From Maribellus sp. YY47 (GTDB lineage: Bacteria > Bacteroidota > Bacteroidia > Bacteroidales > Prolixibacteraceae), in NCBI RefSeq assembly GCF_023111095.1, contig NZ_JALGYW010000002.1:268330-332329 (forward strand): a stretch of DNA of 64,000 nucleotides, in the 5' to 3' direction. A program made the translations under genes and the position numbers. The notes under the pieces were generated by a model. The model did not search any database, had not been told where the DNA came from, and saw nothing but the letters and a program-made list of their open reading frames with translations. Below, piece by piece: positions 33,250-42,186 of the stretch (positions are counted from its first letter, which is position 1; every line of letters begins with the position of its first letter).

Positions 33250-34209
33250 TTAATCCTCGCAAAAATCAAACTGCTCGTATTTCGGATCTTTTTGAACTCC
33301 AGGTACAATTGTACGTCTGGATTCCTGCACTCCTTTAATTACGAAATCATAACAAAAATCGACGACTTCATCCACATAATCAGTCATGGGCTTATTGGCG
33401 ATTTCGTGAGCGGCGCCACAACTTGTGTGCAGCCAGAATGGAACTCCCAGCTTCTCCAGCTTCTCCGCGATAGTGTATGATCCGTTCATCATGAGGTAGC
33501 CCGGATCATCTTGACCACAGTAGCGATGAGGAGCCGTAGCATAGGGAACAAGATTGTCGTCGGTTCCGTGAAATAAAAGCGAAGGCACGGCCGATTCATC
33601 ATAGAGAACGGTAGTATCAGCAATTGCACCAGCCATACTGATTACTCCGGCAAACGACACCGGGCCGGAATCAAGACCATAGCAGTAAGGAGGCTTATAG
33701 GCTGCCGCCAGCACCGTTTCGGCACCGGCACTGCTCCCCGCCAGTATTATTCGTTGAGGATCGATGGCATATTGTTCCCGGTTTTCAATCAAAAAGAAAG
33801 TCGCATCCTGAAGATCTTCAACCGCAGCATCAATAGTATTCAACTTCACATTTGCCGGACATAGACAGCCAAAACCTTCGGGTGTTCCTTTTCGCAAAAG
33901 ACGATACGAAATGGAAGCGACAACATATCCGTGACTGGCCATCTCATTGCAAAAATTCACGACTTTTTCCGAGTTCCGTGTTCCTCCTGAAAAACCACCA
34001 CCGTGCACAAAAATAATTGTCGCACGTTCTGTTTCTGCATCACCTTGCGGCAGATAAATATCCAAATCCAGGTTTTCTCCGTCTTTGGTGGCATAGGTTA
34101 CGGTTTCAGTCGATATTTCATCGAACGCAACACTTTGGTACCTGCCCTGTGCATGTGTAAGAATTGAGAGTGCAATGAAGACAAAACTTACCAACCAGTA
34201 TCTTCTCAT
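33250..34209 (-). CDS. Secreted alpha/beta hydrolase (carboxylesterase-like)
   Basis: The open frame begins at 34401, but ATG 34209 starts a proper signal peptide (RRYWLVSFVFIALSILTHAQG), giving 319 residues. Hydrolase motifs: oxyanion HGGGFSGG near 67-74, nucleophile GSSAGAE, and LFHGTDDNLVP followed by a late histidine (GAAHEI). It resembles BD-FAE/esterase-lipase types. It precedes the EEP gene by 5 bases in transcription order. Confidence 0.85.
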   Translation of the reverse strand: MRRYWLVSFVFIALSILTHAQGRYQSVAFDEISTETVTYATKDGENLDLDIYLPQGDAETERATIIFVHGGGFSGGTRNSEKVVNFCNEMASHGYVVASISYRLLRKGTPEGFGCLCPANVKLNTIDAAVEDLQDATFFLIENREQYAIDPQRIILAGSSAGAETVLAAAYKPPYCYGLDSGPVSFAGVISMAGAIADTTVLYDESAVPSLLFHGTDDNLVPYATAPHRYCGQDDPGYLMMNGSYTIAEKLEKLGVPFWLHTSCGAAHEIANKPMTDYVDEVVDFCYDFVIKGVQESRRTIVPGVQKDPKYEQFDFCED

Positions 34210-34257
34210 GTCTTTTTTCTGGTGAATATAATCATTTCGTGCGAAGGAGTGCAAATG

Positions 34258-34288
34258 AAAAATGGAATCCGTTTTAGATTCCATTTTT
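34258..34288. terminator. Hairpin with 12-base perfect stem
   Basis: AAAAATGGAATC (34258-34269) and its exact complement (34277-34288) with a 7-base loop; T run on both strands. It lies about 160 bases after the Ogt gene and before the hydrolase gene, so it can terminate the Ogt transcript. Confidence 0.65.
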
Positions 34289-34448
34289 CCAGGGAGGTCC
34301 CTATTTCTTATCTTTTTATCTTCCTGATTTCGTGTTCCATTAAAACAAACGCTGAACCAAAACCACAAAACCTCTGATTTATAGCAAACTAGAAAGTACA
34401 TTGTTTAAAAATGATGTTCATACTGGGTTTCGCAGTCTCGATATGGGA

Positions 34449-34937
34449 CTAAAACAGAAGACTATTCTTGCCGCCGTAACGAAGTTCGTGCTGCAGCAAC
34501 CACCGCTTTTTATCCAATCCTCCGGCATACCCGGTCAACTTTCCATTGGACCCGATAATGCGGTGACAGGGAATAATAACGGGAATGGGATTTTTGCCGT
34601 TTGCCAGACCAACGGCACGTGTATTTTTCTCCGAACCCGACAGAATGGCGATATCCAGGTAAGAAACGGTTTCCCCAAACGGAACTATTGAAACCAGCTG
34701 CCAAACTTTTTTCTGAAAATCAGTCCCTTCGGGATCTAAAGGAATATCAAAGACCAAACGTGTTCCGTCAAAATATTCATTTAGCTGAAGGATCACTTCC
34801 TCCATTACTGCAGGTTGCGACGTTGAAGATTTCCCTTCTTCTTCGACAAAAGAAATGGAAACAAGCGCTTTCTGAGTGGTGCTGATTTTGAGCCAGCCCA
34901 CCGGAGAAAAAATGTATTGATCAAAAGTTTCTGGCAT
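34449..34937 (-). CDS. ogt: Methylated-DNA-[protein]-cysteine S-methyltransferase
   Basis: 162 residues. Active-site motif PCHRII at about 119-124 (IPVIIPCHRIIG) and the preceding HTH region FQKKVWQLVSIVPFGETVSY are diagnostic of the Ogt/Ada family that removes alkyl groups from O6-guanine. No Ada N-terminal domain. Monocistronic between two hairpins. Confidence 0.95.
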   Translation of the reverse strand: MPETFDQYIFSPVGWLKISTTQKALVSISFVEEEGKSSTSQPAVMEEVILQLNEYFDGTRLVFDIPLDPEGTDFQKKVWQLVSIVPFGETVSYLDIAILSGSEKNTRAVGLANGKNPIPVIIPCHRIIGSNGKLTGYAGGLDKKRWLLQHELRYGGKNSLLF

Positions 34938-34943
34938 AACCTG

Positions 34944-34976
34944 AAAAATCCGGTACCACGAAGATACCGGATTTCT
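34944..34976 (-). terminator. Terminator of the hydrogenase operon
   Basis: AAATCCGGTA (34946-34955) and TACCGGATTT (34965-34974), a perfect 10-base stem with a 9-base loop; on the minus strand it ends in a T run. It is 22 bases beyond the HydA stop. Confidence 0.75.
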
Positions 34977-34997
34977 CTGTTTTTTGATGTTTACCCA

Positions 34998-36788
34998 CTA
35001 ATAACGTTCGCGTTTGGTATATTTCGTGTGTAATAAGTGATGCGACACTTCTCCCAACGGCTCTTTCAAGAAATCTTTATAGAGTTTGTGAACCTCCGGG
35101 TTTTCGTGAGATTTCCGTATTGGAAGCCCGCTGTCTTCGGCGTAAATAGCTTCAGCACGTTTTTGCCTGATTTCGGCATTGGTTGGAATTGGTTGCCCTC
35201 CTCCTCCCAGGCATCCACCCGGACAGGCCATAAATTCAATAAAATGGTAATCGGCACTTCCGTTCTTCACCGAATCCATAACACTTTTTGCATTGATCAG
35301 GCCATGAGCAACCGCACATTTTAGCTCAACCCCATCCAGGAAAGCCCAGTCTTCCAATGGCTTCTCAATTTTCACAGAAGCTTCACGAACACCGTCCATC
35401 CCTCGCACTGGAATAATATTCAAATTTTCGAACGGCACTTCTCTGCCGGTAACAATCTCGTAAGCAGTCCTTAGCGCTGCTTCCATTACTCCGCCGGTTG
35501 CTCCAAAAATCACTGCTGCACCGCTTGACTCTCCCATTAAACGATCATATTTTGCCGGCTCCAGCTTTTTAAAGTCTAAACCGGCTTGTTTGATCAGAAT
35601 GGCCAGTTCGCGGGTGGTCAATACATAATCCACATCGCGATAACCGCTGTCGTGCATTTCAGGGCGAAAAGCCTCATACTTTTTTGCGGTACACGGCATT
35701 ATTGAAACCGACACTATTTTATCCGGCTCCAGGTTTCTGGCTTTGGCATAATAGGTTTTTGCCAGTGCACCAAACATCTGTTGCGGCGATTTACAGGTCG
35801 ACAAATGTTTCAGATGATCGGGATACATATGCTCGATGTATTTGATCCATCCGGGCGAACAGGAAGTAGCCATCGGTAGTTTCACTGTTTCATCTTTATC
35901 CACCAACGCTTTTTTCAAACGGGTCAACAGCTCGGTTCCTTCCTCCATAATGGTGAGGTCGGCGGTAAAATCGGTATCGAGTACCGAGTCGAATCCCAAT
36001 CGCTTTAATGCAGCGACCATCTTTCCCGTCACGCTTTCGCCGGGAGGCATGCCCAATTCTTCTCCCAAACCAACCCGCACCGCAGGAGCAGTCTGAACAA
36101 TAACATGAAGATTGGGATTGGCAATGGCTTCCCATACTTCCTCAATGTAGTTCTTTTCGACCAGCGCACCGGTAGGACAATGGTTCACACATTGCCCGCA
36201 ATTGGTGCAAACCACATCGCGCATCGCTTTTTCAAAGAAAGTAGTGATCTTCATTTGATCACCTTTGTGGGCCACAGTCAGCGCATTTACGCCCTGCAGC
36301 TCAGCACAGGTGCGCACACAACGCTGGCAGCGGATGCACTTGCTGTCATCTTTAATAATCGACGGCGAGTACATATCGATCGAAAACTTCTTGAGCGGAA
36401 CCAATTCGATAAATTCCTGTGTCATGATTTTGTATTCCGACGCCAGTGTTTGAAGTTCACAATTTCCGTTTCGGTAACATTTGGTACAATCTGCATTATG
36501 CTCCGCCAGCAAAAGCTCAATGATTTGTTTCCTTGAATTTCGAACTTTCAGGCTGTTGGTCAGGATCTCCATCCCTTCTTCGCATGGCGTGGCGCAAGCC
36601 GCCGACAATCGTTTCTGCCCCACCACCTCGACCACACATACCCGGCAATTTCCGGCCACGCACAAATCTTTGTGATAACACAAAGTAGGAACTTTTATCC
36701 CCTGTGATTCAGCGGCTTCCAATATCGTTTTTCCCGCAAATATTTCAACGGGATATCCATTGATGGTTATATTGACTTTTTTACTCAT
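34998..36788 (-). CDS. hydA: [FeFe]-hydrogenase catalytic subunit, NADH-linked type
   Basis: 596 residues. Order: [2Fe-2S] ferredoxin domain (1-78; TLCYHKDLCVAGNCRVC), His/Cys [4Fe-4S] motif (about 90-115), 2[4Fe-4S] domain (CIRCQRCVRTC and CTNCGQCVNHC), then the H-cluster domain. H-cluster motifs: L1 TSCSPGW, L2 IMPCTAKK, L3 MACPGGCLGGGGQP. L1 usually reads TSCCPxW; the second cysteine is Ser here. The gene is last in a tight operon after NuoE- and NuoF-like genes, making a cytoplasmic NADH-dependent trimer that forms or consumes H2. Confidence 0.95.
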   Translation of the reverse strand: MSKKVNITINGYPVEIFAGKTILEAAESQGIKVPTLCYHKDLCVAGNCRVCVVEVVGQKRLSAACATPCEEGMEILTNSLKVRNSRKQIIELLLAEHNADCTKCYRNGNCELQTLASEYKIMTQEFIELVPLKKFSIDMYSPSIIKDDSKCIRCQRCVRTCAELQGVNALTVAHKGDQMKITTFFEKAMRDVVCTNCGQCVNHCPTGALVEKNYIEEVWEAIANPNLHVIVQTAPAVRVGLGEELGMPPGESVTGKMVAALKRLGFDSVLDTDFTADLTIMEEGTELLTRLKKALVDKDETVKLPMATSCSPGWIKYIEHMYPDHLKHLSTCKSPQQMFGALAKTYYAKARNLEPDKIVSVSIMPCTAKKYEAFRPEMHDSGYRDVDYVLTTRELAILIKQAGLDFKKLEPAKYDRLMGESSGAAVIFGATGGVMEAALRTAYEIVTGREVPFENLNIIPVRGMDGVREASVKIEKPLEDWAFLDGVELKCAVAHGLINAKSVMDSVKNGSADYHFIEFMACPGGCLGGGGQPIPTNAEIRQKRAEAIYAEDSGLPIRKSHENPEVHKLYKDFLKEPLGEVSHHLLHTKYTKRERY

Positions 36789-36806
36789 TTTAATGTTCCG
36801 TTTTGG

Positions 36807-37991
36807 TTAATAGATCATTTCTTCCCGGAAATTCTCCACAATCGAAGAGAATGAATTAGCGACTGATTGTCCCAGGCCACACTTGGCAGTGTACTGCATG
36901 GTTTCAGTCAAACGCAACAATTTATCGAGATAAGCGGCCGGTTTGTCGCCCCGTTTTACCGCTTTAATTCCCAGCAAAAGCTGCTGACAACCCACCCGGC
37001 AAGGCGTACATTGCCCGCAAGATTCTTCCCGGAAGAATTCCAGGTAATTATCCAGCACATTGAACATCGAACGCGAACTATTAAAAAGCATCATGGAACC
37101 TCCGGTCGGGAGTGAAATTCCGGTAAGTTTCCCTTTAAAACCAATAGCCGCATCTTTGAATTTTTTACGGGGCACCAGAAATCCCGATGCTCCACCAACC
37201 TGAACTGCTTTGGTATCTCCGTCTCCGAATTCATACACAAAATCCTGAAGACTCATACCCAGTTCCAATTCATAAATTCCTGGTTTGGGAGTGTCTCCCG
37301 AAACCGAGAACAGTTTTGTCCCGCGGGAATATTGCACCCCCAGGTCATAAAATTTCTTAGCTCCGTATTTAAATATGGTAAACGTATGAACTAGTGTCTC
37401 CACGTTGTTGATCACCGTTGGTTTTCCGCGGTAACCCGATTGGGTTGGAAATGGCGGTTTATTACGCGGCTCTCCGCGTTTTCCTTCCATCGATTCCATC
37501 AACGCGGTTTCTTCGCCGCAAATGTAAGCGCCACTGCCCATAAAAACCCTGATCTTAAAATCGAGTTTTATTTCGTTGCAGTAGTAATCAAATTCATCGA
37601 GCACTTTTTCAAGCTCTTCCTTTAAAAACTTGTATTCACCACGCAAGTAAATGTAGCCTTCGCGGGCGCCTGTGATGTATCCGCAAATGGCCATTGCGGT
37701 AAAAACCTTATACGGAACGCGCGAAAGAATCTCGCGGTCTTTGAACGTTCCCGGTTCTCCTTCATCTGCATTACAAATCACATACTTTTCATCTGATTCG
37801 GCCTCTGCCGTAAGTTTCCATTTCAAACCGGTAGGAAAACCAGCTCCACCCCGCCCCTTCAATTCCGAGCTGATAAGTTCGTTGATCAGGTCCTGGGGAG
37901 TTTTTTTTATCGTGTTGGAAAGTACTTTCTCCCAATCGTTCTCATTTCTGAAAATGAAATCGACACGTTTTAATTGGTGTGAATTTGCCAT
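36807..37991 (-). CDS. hydB: NuoF-like flavoprotein subunit of hydrogenase, short form
   Basis: 394 residues. NADH- and FMN-binding NuoF core (GRGGAGFPTGLKW near 46-58; EGEPGTFKDREIL), a SLBB region, and the [4Fe-4S] motif EESCGQCTPCRVG near 313-325. HydB of the Thermotoga bifurcating enzyme is about 600 residues, with an N-terminal [2Fe-2S] thioredoxin-like domain and a C-terminal 2[4Fe-4S] ferredoxin domain; both are absent here. This resembles the shorter NADH-only forms reported for some syntrophs. It ends 18 bases before HydA begins. Confidence 0.92.
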   Translation of the reverse strand: MANSHQLKRVDFIFRNENDWEKVLSNTIKKTPQDLINELISSELKGRGGAGFPTGLKWKLTAEAESDEKYVICNADEGEPGTFKDREILSRVPYKVFTAMAICGYITGAREGYIYLRGEYKFLKEELEKVLDEFDYYCNEIKLDFKIRVFMGSGAYICGEETALMESMEGKRGEPRNKPPFPTQSGYRGKPTVINNVETLVHTFTIFKYGAKKFYDLGVQYSRGTKLFSVSGDTPKPGIYELELGMSLQDFVYEFGDGDTKAVQVGGASGFLVPRKKFKDAAIGFKGKLTGISLPTGGSMMLFNSSRSMFNVLDNYLEFFREESCGQCTPCRVGCQQLLLGIKAVKRGDKPAAYLDKLLRLTETMQYTAKCGLGQSVANSFSSIVENFREEMIY

Positions 37992-38001
37992 GGATTTAAT
38001 T

Positions 38002-38493
38002 TTAGTGGTACCCGTTACCGTTACTGCCGTTCTGTTTCAAGTACACCGAAAGTATTTCACGTACTTTTTCGGGAGTAAGCTCAGTATAAACGTCATCGTT
38101 TATGAGCATTGCCGGAGCTTTATGACACCACCCCAAACAATTGGTTTCCAGAAGTGTAAACAAATGATCGGGAGTAGTTTCGCCCAACTTAATTTTGAGC
38201 ATGTCCTGGATGGCAAACAATACCTGGTTTTTCCCCTTCATGGCACAGGTAATGGTTTTACACACCCGAATGGTGTACTTTCCGGTTGATTTGGTTTCAA
38301 GAAAGGAATAGAAAGTGGCCGTTCCGTAAACATCGGCAGCGGGAATATCCATTTCCCGGGCAATTTCTATCATCGACAACTCAGAGAGGTATTTTTCCCT
38401 CTCCACCACTCCCTGCATAATCGGCAACAGACTTTCCCTTTTCCTACCGTGGATATCAGCCAGATCTTTGATTAAAGTTTGGATCGGATCCAT
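38002..38493 (-). CDS. hydC: NuoE-like [2Fe-2S] subunit of hydrogenase
   Basis: 163 residues. Thioredoxin-like [2Fe-2S] domain with cysteines CKTITC and CLGWCHKAPA, as in NuoE/HydC. First gene of the operon; HydB follows after 10 bases. It transfers electrons between the flavin subunit and the catalytic subunit. Confidence 0.93.
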   Translation of the reverse strand: MDPIQTLIKDLADIHGRKRESLLPIMQGVVEREKYLSELSMIEIAREMDIPAADVYGTATFYSFLETKSTGKYTIRVCKTITCAMKGKNQVLFAIQDMLKIKLGETTPDHLFTLLETNCLGWCHKAPAMLINDDVYTELTPEKVREILSVYLKQNGSNGNGYH

Positions 38494-38615
38494 GAGTGAA
38501 TTTTTTGGTTGTAAAATGGTTATTAGTTGTTATTGAGAAACAGAGCGCCCTGCGGGCCGGATCGGTCGTTGAATTCTGGTTGAATTTATTACAAAATATC
38601 GCAATCAGTCACTAA

Positions 38616-38623
38616 CAAAAATA
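38616..38623 (-). promoter_or_regulatory. -7 box of the hydrogenase operon
   Basis: Minus-strand TATTTTTG fits TAnnTTTG; start would be near 38610, with a leader of about 115 bases. -33 region is a T-rich tract without a clear single TTTG. Confidence 0.4.
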
Positions 38624-38654
38624 AGTAGGCAAAAACAAAAAAAACAGAAGATTT

Positions 38655-38671
38655 ACATTATAATATAATGT
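38655..38671. promoter_or_regulatory. 17-base palindrome, candidate regulator site for hydrogenase genes
   Basis: ACATTATA, A, TATAATGT: perfect 8-base arms around one base, about 50 bases upstream of the predicted start. It does not match the Rex consensus I know. Confidence 0.4.
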
Positions 38672-38906
38672 TATTCAGCACCTTTCGCCATTTACAGAAT
38701 AAATGAAGAATTTTTTCTTCAATTACCTAACATTTGTCATGTGAACATATGTTATACAATAGCTTTTCGGAGATTGATTTAACTATGCCTGAAGAACAGC
38801 TTCAATAATTAAAGATTTCTTAATCCTTTAAACAGAAAAATTGCAACCCCTTTCCATTTTTTTTGTTTAAATTTATAGAGCCAGAAAACGAGAAAACAAT
38901 TTTAAC

Positions 38907-39311
38907 ATGAAAACAGTTATCCTCACCCATGTCATTTTTATTTTGTGGATGCTACCAGGCCCGGGATGGGCACAGGTGATTACCATTTCAGGGTATATTA
39001 ATAACAGCATTAGCGGAAAAGCGATTGAAAATGTAAGTATCCTTGAAGCCAACTCGGGAGTCGGCACTATCTCGAATCAAAATGGATTTTACCGGCTTGT
39101 TCTAAAAGGAAAAGACATTGACCTGAAAATCTCAAACGATGGTTTTAAAGATTTCAGCAAACAGCTTTCGCTAAGCGCCGATACCACACTTGTTGTAAAA
39201 CTTGTACCCAAAGCTGACGATAAACGCCGGCAGAAAAAAGCGGGCGAAATTCATGCCGAAGCAAAACCGGAAAAAAAATCGACGGATCAGCAAAATTGGA
39301 GTCCTTTTTGA
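38907..39311 (+). CDS. Secreted carboxypeptidase-regulatory-like (beta-sandwich) protein
   Basis: 134 residues. Signal peptide 1-23 (ends PGWAQ). About 25-105 is a CarboxypepD_reg-like fold (ISGYINNSISGKAIENVSI ... GVGTISNQNGFYRL), common as TonB-receptor N-termini. Ends in a highly charged, Lys/Glu-rich tail. Stand-alone version; likely periplasmic or surface. Function unknown. Confidence 0.8.
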   Translation: MKTVILTHVIFILWMLPGPGWAQVITISGYINNSISGKAIENVSILEANSGVGTISNQNGFYRLVLKGKDIDLKISNDGFKDFSKQLSLSADTTLVVKLVPKADDKRRQKKAGEIHAEAKPEKKSTDQQNWSPF

Positions 39312-39323
39312 GAGTCCTCCCGC

Positions 39324-40961
39324 TTAGTTCGAAATCATTTCTTTAATGATCTTTCCCTGGCATTTATCCGGAACGGGTATGCCCAATAACTGAGATAGTG
39401 TAGGCACAAGATCAACTCCTTCGTATTTGGTGCGAATGACCTGATGCTTTATTCCATTTCCGTAAAATACTAGCGGAATATGCGACTGGTCGTTGTAATT
39501 AACACGTTTGAATTTATAACCGGGCTGCCAGCCTTCCTTTAAGAGATAGAGAAAATCTCCAGAGCGGTTTTTGTAGTACGACGTATACAAGGGCTGAAGT
39601 AAACCGTTGGCCGAACTCCCCTGCTCCAACTGATGCGCGGGCAAGGATAACTGAACTCCCTCGAACTGGTTAATGAAATTGGCCGCTGATTCACTGATCT
39701 CATTCACATCCAAACCTTTCTTTTTTATCAACTCGTGATCGAGGTAAATTTGAAGATCGCTGGTATATTCGATCCATTCTTCCGAACCGTAGGTATTGTT
39801 CAAATACAGGGTAAGCAATGCTACAGCACGTTCAATGTTGAAATAATCAACCGGGAAGTGAAACTCGTCTTTCAGGTATTCAACCGGATAGGAAGCCGAG
39901 TTATTCGATGTCAGATAAAACAATACATTTTCTTTCCCATACTTTTTTTCAACACCTTCAATAAATTCTGCCAGGTACTGATCAAGATACAGGTAAGAGT
40001 CTTCCATTTCGAGCGAAGCCGGGCCAAATGAACCGTTCTCGTAATCCATCGACGAGAAAACTACGCTTACAAAATCGGTAACATCATCGTCGCCAATCGC
40101 TTCGTTATCCATCAACTGCAAGGCAAAATCCTTGATCATCAGATTGGCGGAAGGAGTGGTTTTAAACGGCCTGAAATTCTCCGTTGTTTTGAGGTATTTA
40201 TTCACGGCATGCGGGAAAGTATTGAACTCTCCAAAATATCCTCTTTCCAGCAAGTAATCATCGCGAGTCGATTCGGTGTATTCAATTTCAGGTAACAACG
40301 TCACCCAGTTTCGGTAACCGTACCGCGCCGCATAGTTTTCACTGTTAAACAGGCGCACCCAGTCGGGAAAGTTGCTTACGTAAAAAGAGCTCGAAATCAT
40401 TCGCCCCGAAACAATATCAAACCAGTAAGCCGCATCAGCTGTGTGCCCGGCGCTGAAAATAGCCGATTCGCGGTTCAGTCCAACGCTAAATACCTTTGCT
40501 TTACCCATCGTAAAAAGTTTCAGGCTGTTGGTGATGGTATTCGACAACAACTGAACCGGAGAAGCATTGCCCTCTTTGGTATCGGCACCCACTGTCATGT
40601 AATAATCATCTTCGGTACAATCAACTTCTTTTTTTCTGAGACGATCGTACCAGGTATTGTTTACAATCCCGTGAATGGAAGGAGTTACTCCGGTATACAA
40701 GGTTGCCATTCCACTGGCATAATTATGAGAATGCAGGGTAAGTTTTACATTGGTGCAAACTGCTCCGTTCGAATAAAGCTTTTTAAAACCTCCATCCTGA
40801 AATTTGTTCCAAAAACGTTGAACATAATCAGGACGCATGTTCTCGACCACAATGCCAACAACCACCTTGGGGCGCGTTTCCTGAAAAATTTGCTGAGTAA
40901 AACCTACTGATGTAAAAACGAACTGGATAAATACACCCAGAATAAATATCTTAATTCTCAT
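39324..40961 (-). CDS. Alkaline-phosphatase-superfamily protein lacking catalytic residues
   Basis: 545 residues, signal peptide 1-22. Overall it matches the PafA/type I phosphodiesterase fold (VVVGIVVENMRPDYV, ATLYTGVTPSIHGI, FGPASLEMEDSYL, HIPLVFYGNGI). By eye, however, metal and catalytic positions are changed: D->E at 40 (VVEN for VVDQ), the nucleophile Thr position is Y81, the H of the DxxxH pair is G (SMDYENGSFGP), and the DHG motif reads NNS. Only D in MDY and the late H remain. It is therefore probably a pseudoenzyme with a binding or structural role. It converges on the secreted protein at 38907. Confidence 0.8.
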   Translation of the reverse strand: MRIKIFILGVFIQFVFTSVGFTQQIFQETRPKVVVGIVVENMRPDYVQRFWNKFQDGGFKKLYSNGAVCTNVKLTLHSHNYASGMATLYTGVTPSIHGIVNNTWYDRLRKKEVDCTEDDYYMTVGADTKEGNASPVQLLSNTITNSLKLFTMGKAKVFSVGLNRESAIFSAGHTADAAYWFDIVSGRMISSSFYVSNFPDWVRLFNSENYAARYGYRNWVTLLPEIEYTESTRDDYLLERGYFGEFNTFPHAVNKYLKTTENFRPFKTTPSANLMIKDFALQLMDNEAIGDDDVTDFVSVVFSSMDYENGSFGPASLEMEDSYLYLDQYLAEFIEGVEKKYGKENVLFYLTSNNSASYPVEYLKDEFHFPVDYFNIERAVALLTLYLNNTYGSEEWIEYTSDLQIYLDHELIKKKGLDVNEISESAANFINQFEGVQLSLPAHQLEQGSSANGLLQPLYTSYYKNRSGDFLYLLKEGWQPGYKFKRVNYNDQSHIPLVFYGNGIKHQVIRTKYEGVDLVPTLSQLLGIPVPDKCQGKIIKEMISN

Positions 40962-41176
40962 ACCTTTTTCAACCGTTAAGCGACCAAAAATACGAAATGA
41001 AATGGTTCACACAAAAATGAATCCCCCTGTTTAAAAAATTTTCGGAAAATATATTTTTTTGGGTATCAATCGTTTCAGGAGCAAAAGAAAAATATTCGCA
41101 AAAAAAAGTATCGTGTCGGTAGGGTAAACGTTTCGGGCTGCGGTTTACTAACAAAACACTTTAATTTTTAAATGTC

Positions 41177-42097
41177 ATGAAAAGAATTATTGGACTATCA
41201 GTATTTGCACTTGCAATGGTTATGTTCGCGTGCAATAACGAAGAAGTTGACACACCAAGCGTAAACGATGAACTACTTTCAGAAAAATCGGCACAGGTTA
41301 CGTTGAACGAAGTAAAAGTGGAAGCAGCCACCACCGAGTCGGAATACGAAGTCGAATTTTTTGCCAATATGGAAGGTCAGCTTTCCCGCTGGTATCGTTT
41401 TGGCCATCACTTTCAGTGGAACCCAAAACTCAGGTACACAGCCAGTCACTGCCCGAATATTGCAATCGCCAGCGAAGGTAACGACGAATATCCCAAAACA
41501 ATTACGCTGGATTATGGCGACAGTACGCTTTTAAGAAACGGAAAAGTTCTGAGTGGAGTCATAGAGATCTACTTTTCTGCGCCGCGTTACAGCCAGGATT
41601 TTGAAAAAACCGTTACCTACAACAATTTTTCGGTTGATTCTATCACCATTAACGGCTTTTCCACCATCATCATCGACAAAGTGGATACGCTGTTCCGTCA
41701 GCACACTTCGGACCTTACGTTTACCCTGGCCGATGGAACGGTAATCGAACGATCTTCGGAACGGGTATGGCAATGGCTCGCCGGTATGGATACTGAAGAC
41801 GACCAAAGCGACGATGTGTTTATTATTACAGGCGGAGCGAGCGCAACGATGACTAAAGACGGAGTCAGCGACACCTACTCCAAAGAAATTATCAATCCGC
41901 TCAAGAAAATATACGACTGCCGTTACATTGTGGAAGGCACCATCTCCATTACACTTAACGGCACGGTAGTGAGTACATTGGATTATGGCGACGGAGAATG
42001 CGACGATATTGCAACAATGACAGACAGCGAAGGGAATGTAAGGGAAATAGATCTTGCAAGACACCAGTTTAGGAACATGCATCAATCCGGTAAATAA
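41177..42097 (+). CDS. Hypothetical lipoprotein
   Basis: 306 residues. Lipoprotein signal 1-19 (VFALAMVMFAC). The mature part is acidic and Thr/Ser-rich with predicted beta structure; two DYGD/DYGDGE segments occur. No family recognised. Ends at a good terminator, so it is monocistronic, 90 bases before the sigma-factor gene. Confidence 0.75.
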   Translation: MKRIIGLSVFALAMVMFACNNEEVDTPSVNDELLSEKSAQVTLNEVKVEAATTESEYEVEFFANMEGQLSRWYRFGHHFQWNPKLRYTASHCPNIAIASEGNDEYPKTITLDYGDSTLLRNGKVLSGVIEIYFSAPRYSQDFEKTVTYNNFSVDSITINGFSTIIIDKVDTLFRQHTSDLTFTLADGTVIERSSERVWQWLAGMDTEDDQSDDVFIITGGASATMTKDGVSDTYSKEIINPLKKIYDCRYIVEGTISITLNGTVVSTLDYGDGECDDIATMTDSEGNVREIDLARHQFRNMHQSGK

Positions 42098-42108
42098 AGT
42101 TAATAAAG

Positions 42109-42144
42109 AGTGCCCGGAAAGAACCTATTTCCGGGTGCTTTATT
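42109..42144 (+). terminator. Rho-independent terminator after the lipoprotein gene
   Basis: CCCGGAAA (42113-42120) and TTTCCGGG (42128-42135), perfect 8-base stem, then TGCTTTATT. Confidence 0.7.
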
Positions 42145-42157
42145 CTGAATTCTGCTT

Positions 42158-42165
42158 TATCTTTG
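42158..42165 (+). promoter_or_regulatory. -7 box of the ECF sigma operon
   Basis: TATCTTTG fits TAnnTTTG. Because it overlaps the first in-frame TTG (42163), it argues for the TTG at 42187 as start. No -33 element at the right distance. Confidence 0.4.
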
Positions 42166-42186
42166 ATAGCCACAAAGCATACCATT

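Larger units (their letters stand above)
38494..38906. other. 413-base intergenic region upstream of the hydrogenase operon
   Basis: Very A+T-rich, no gene seen. Contains a -7 box for the hydrogenase operon, a 17-base palindrome, and further palindromic AACATATGTT at 38744-38753. On the plus strand it leads into the secreted protein at 38907. Confidence 0.6.
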
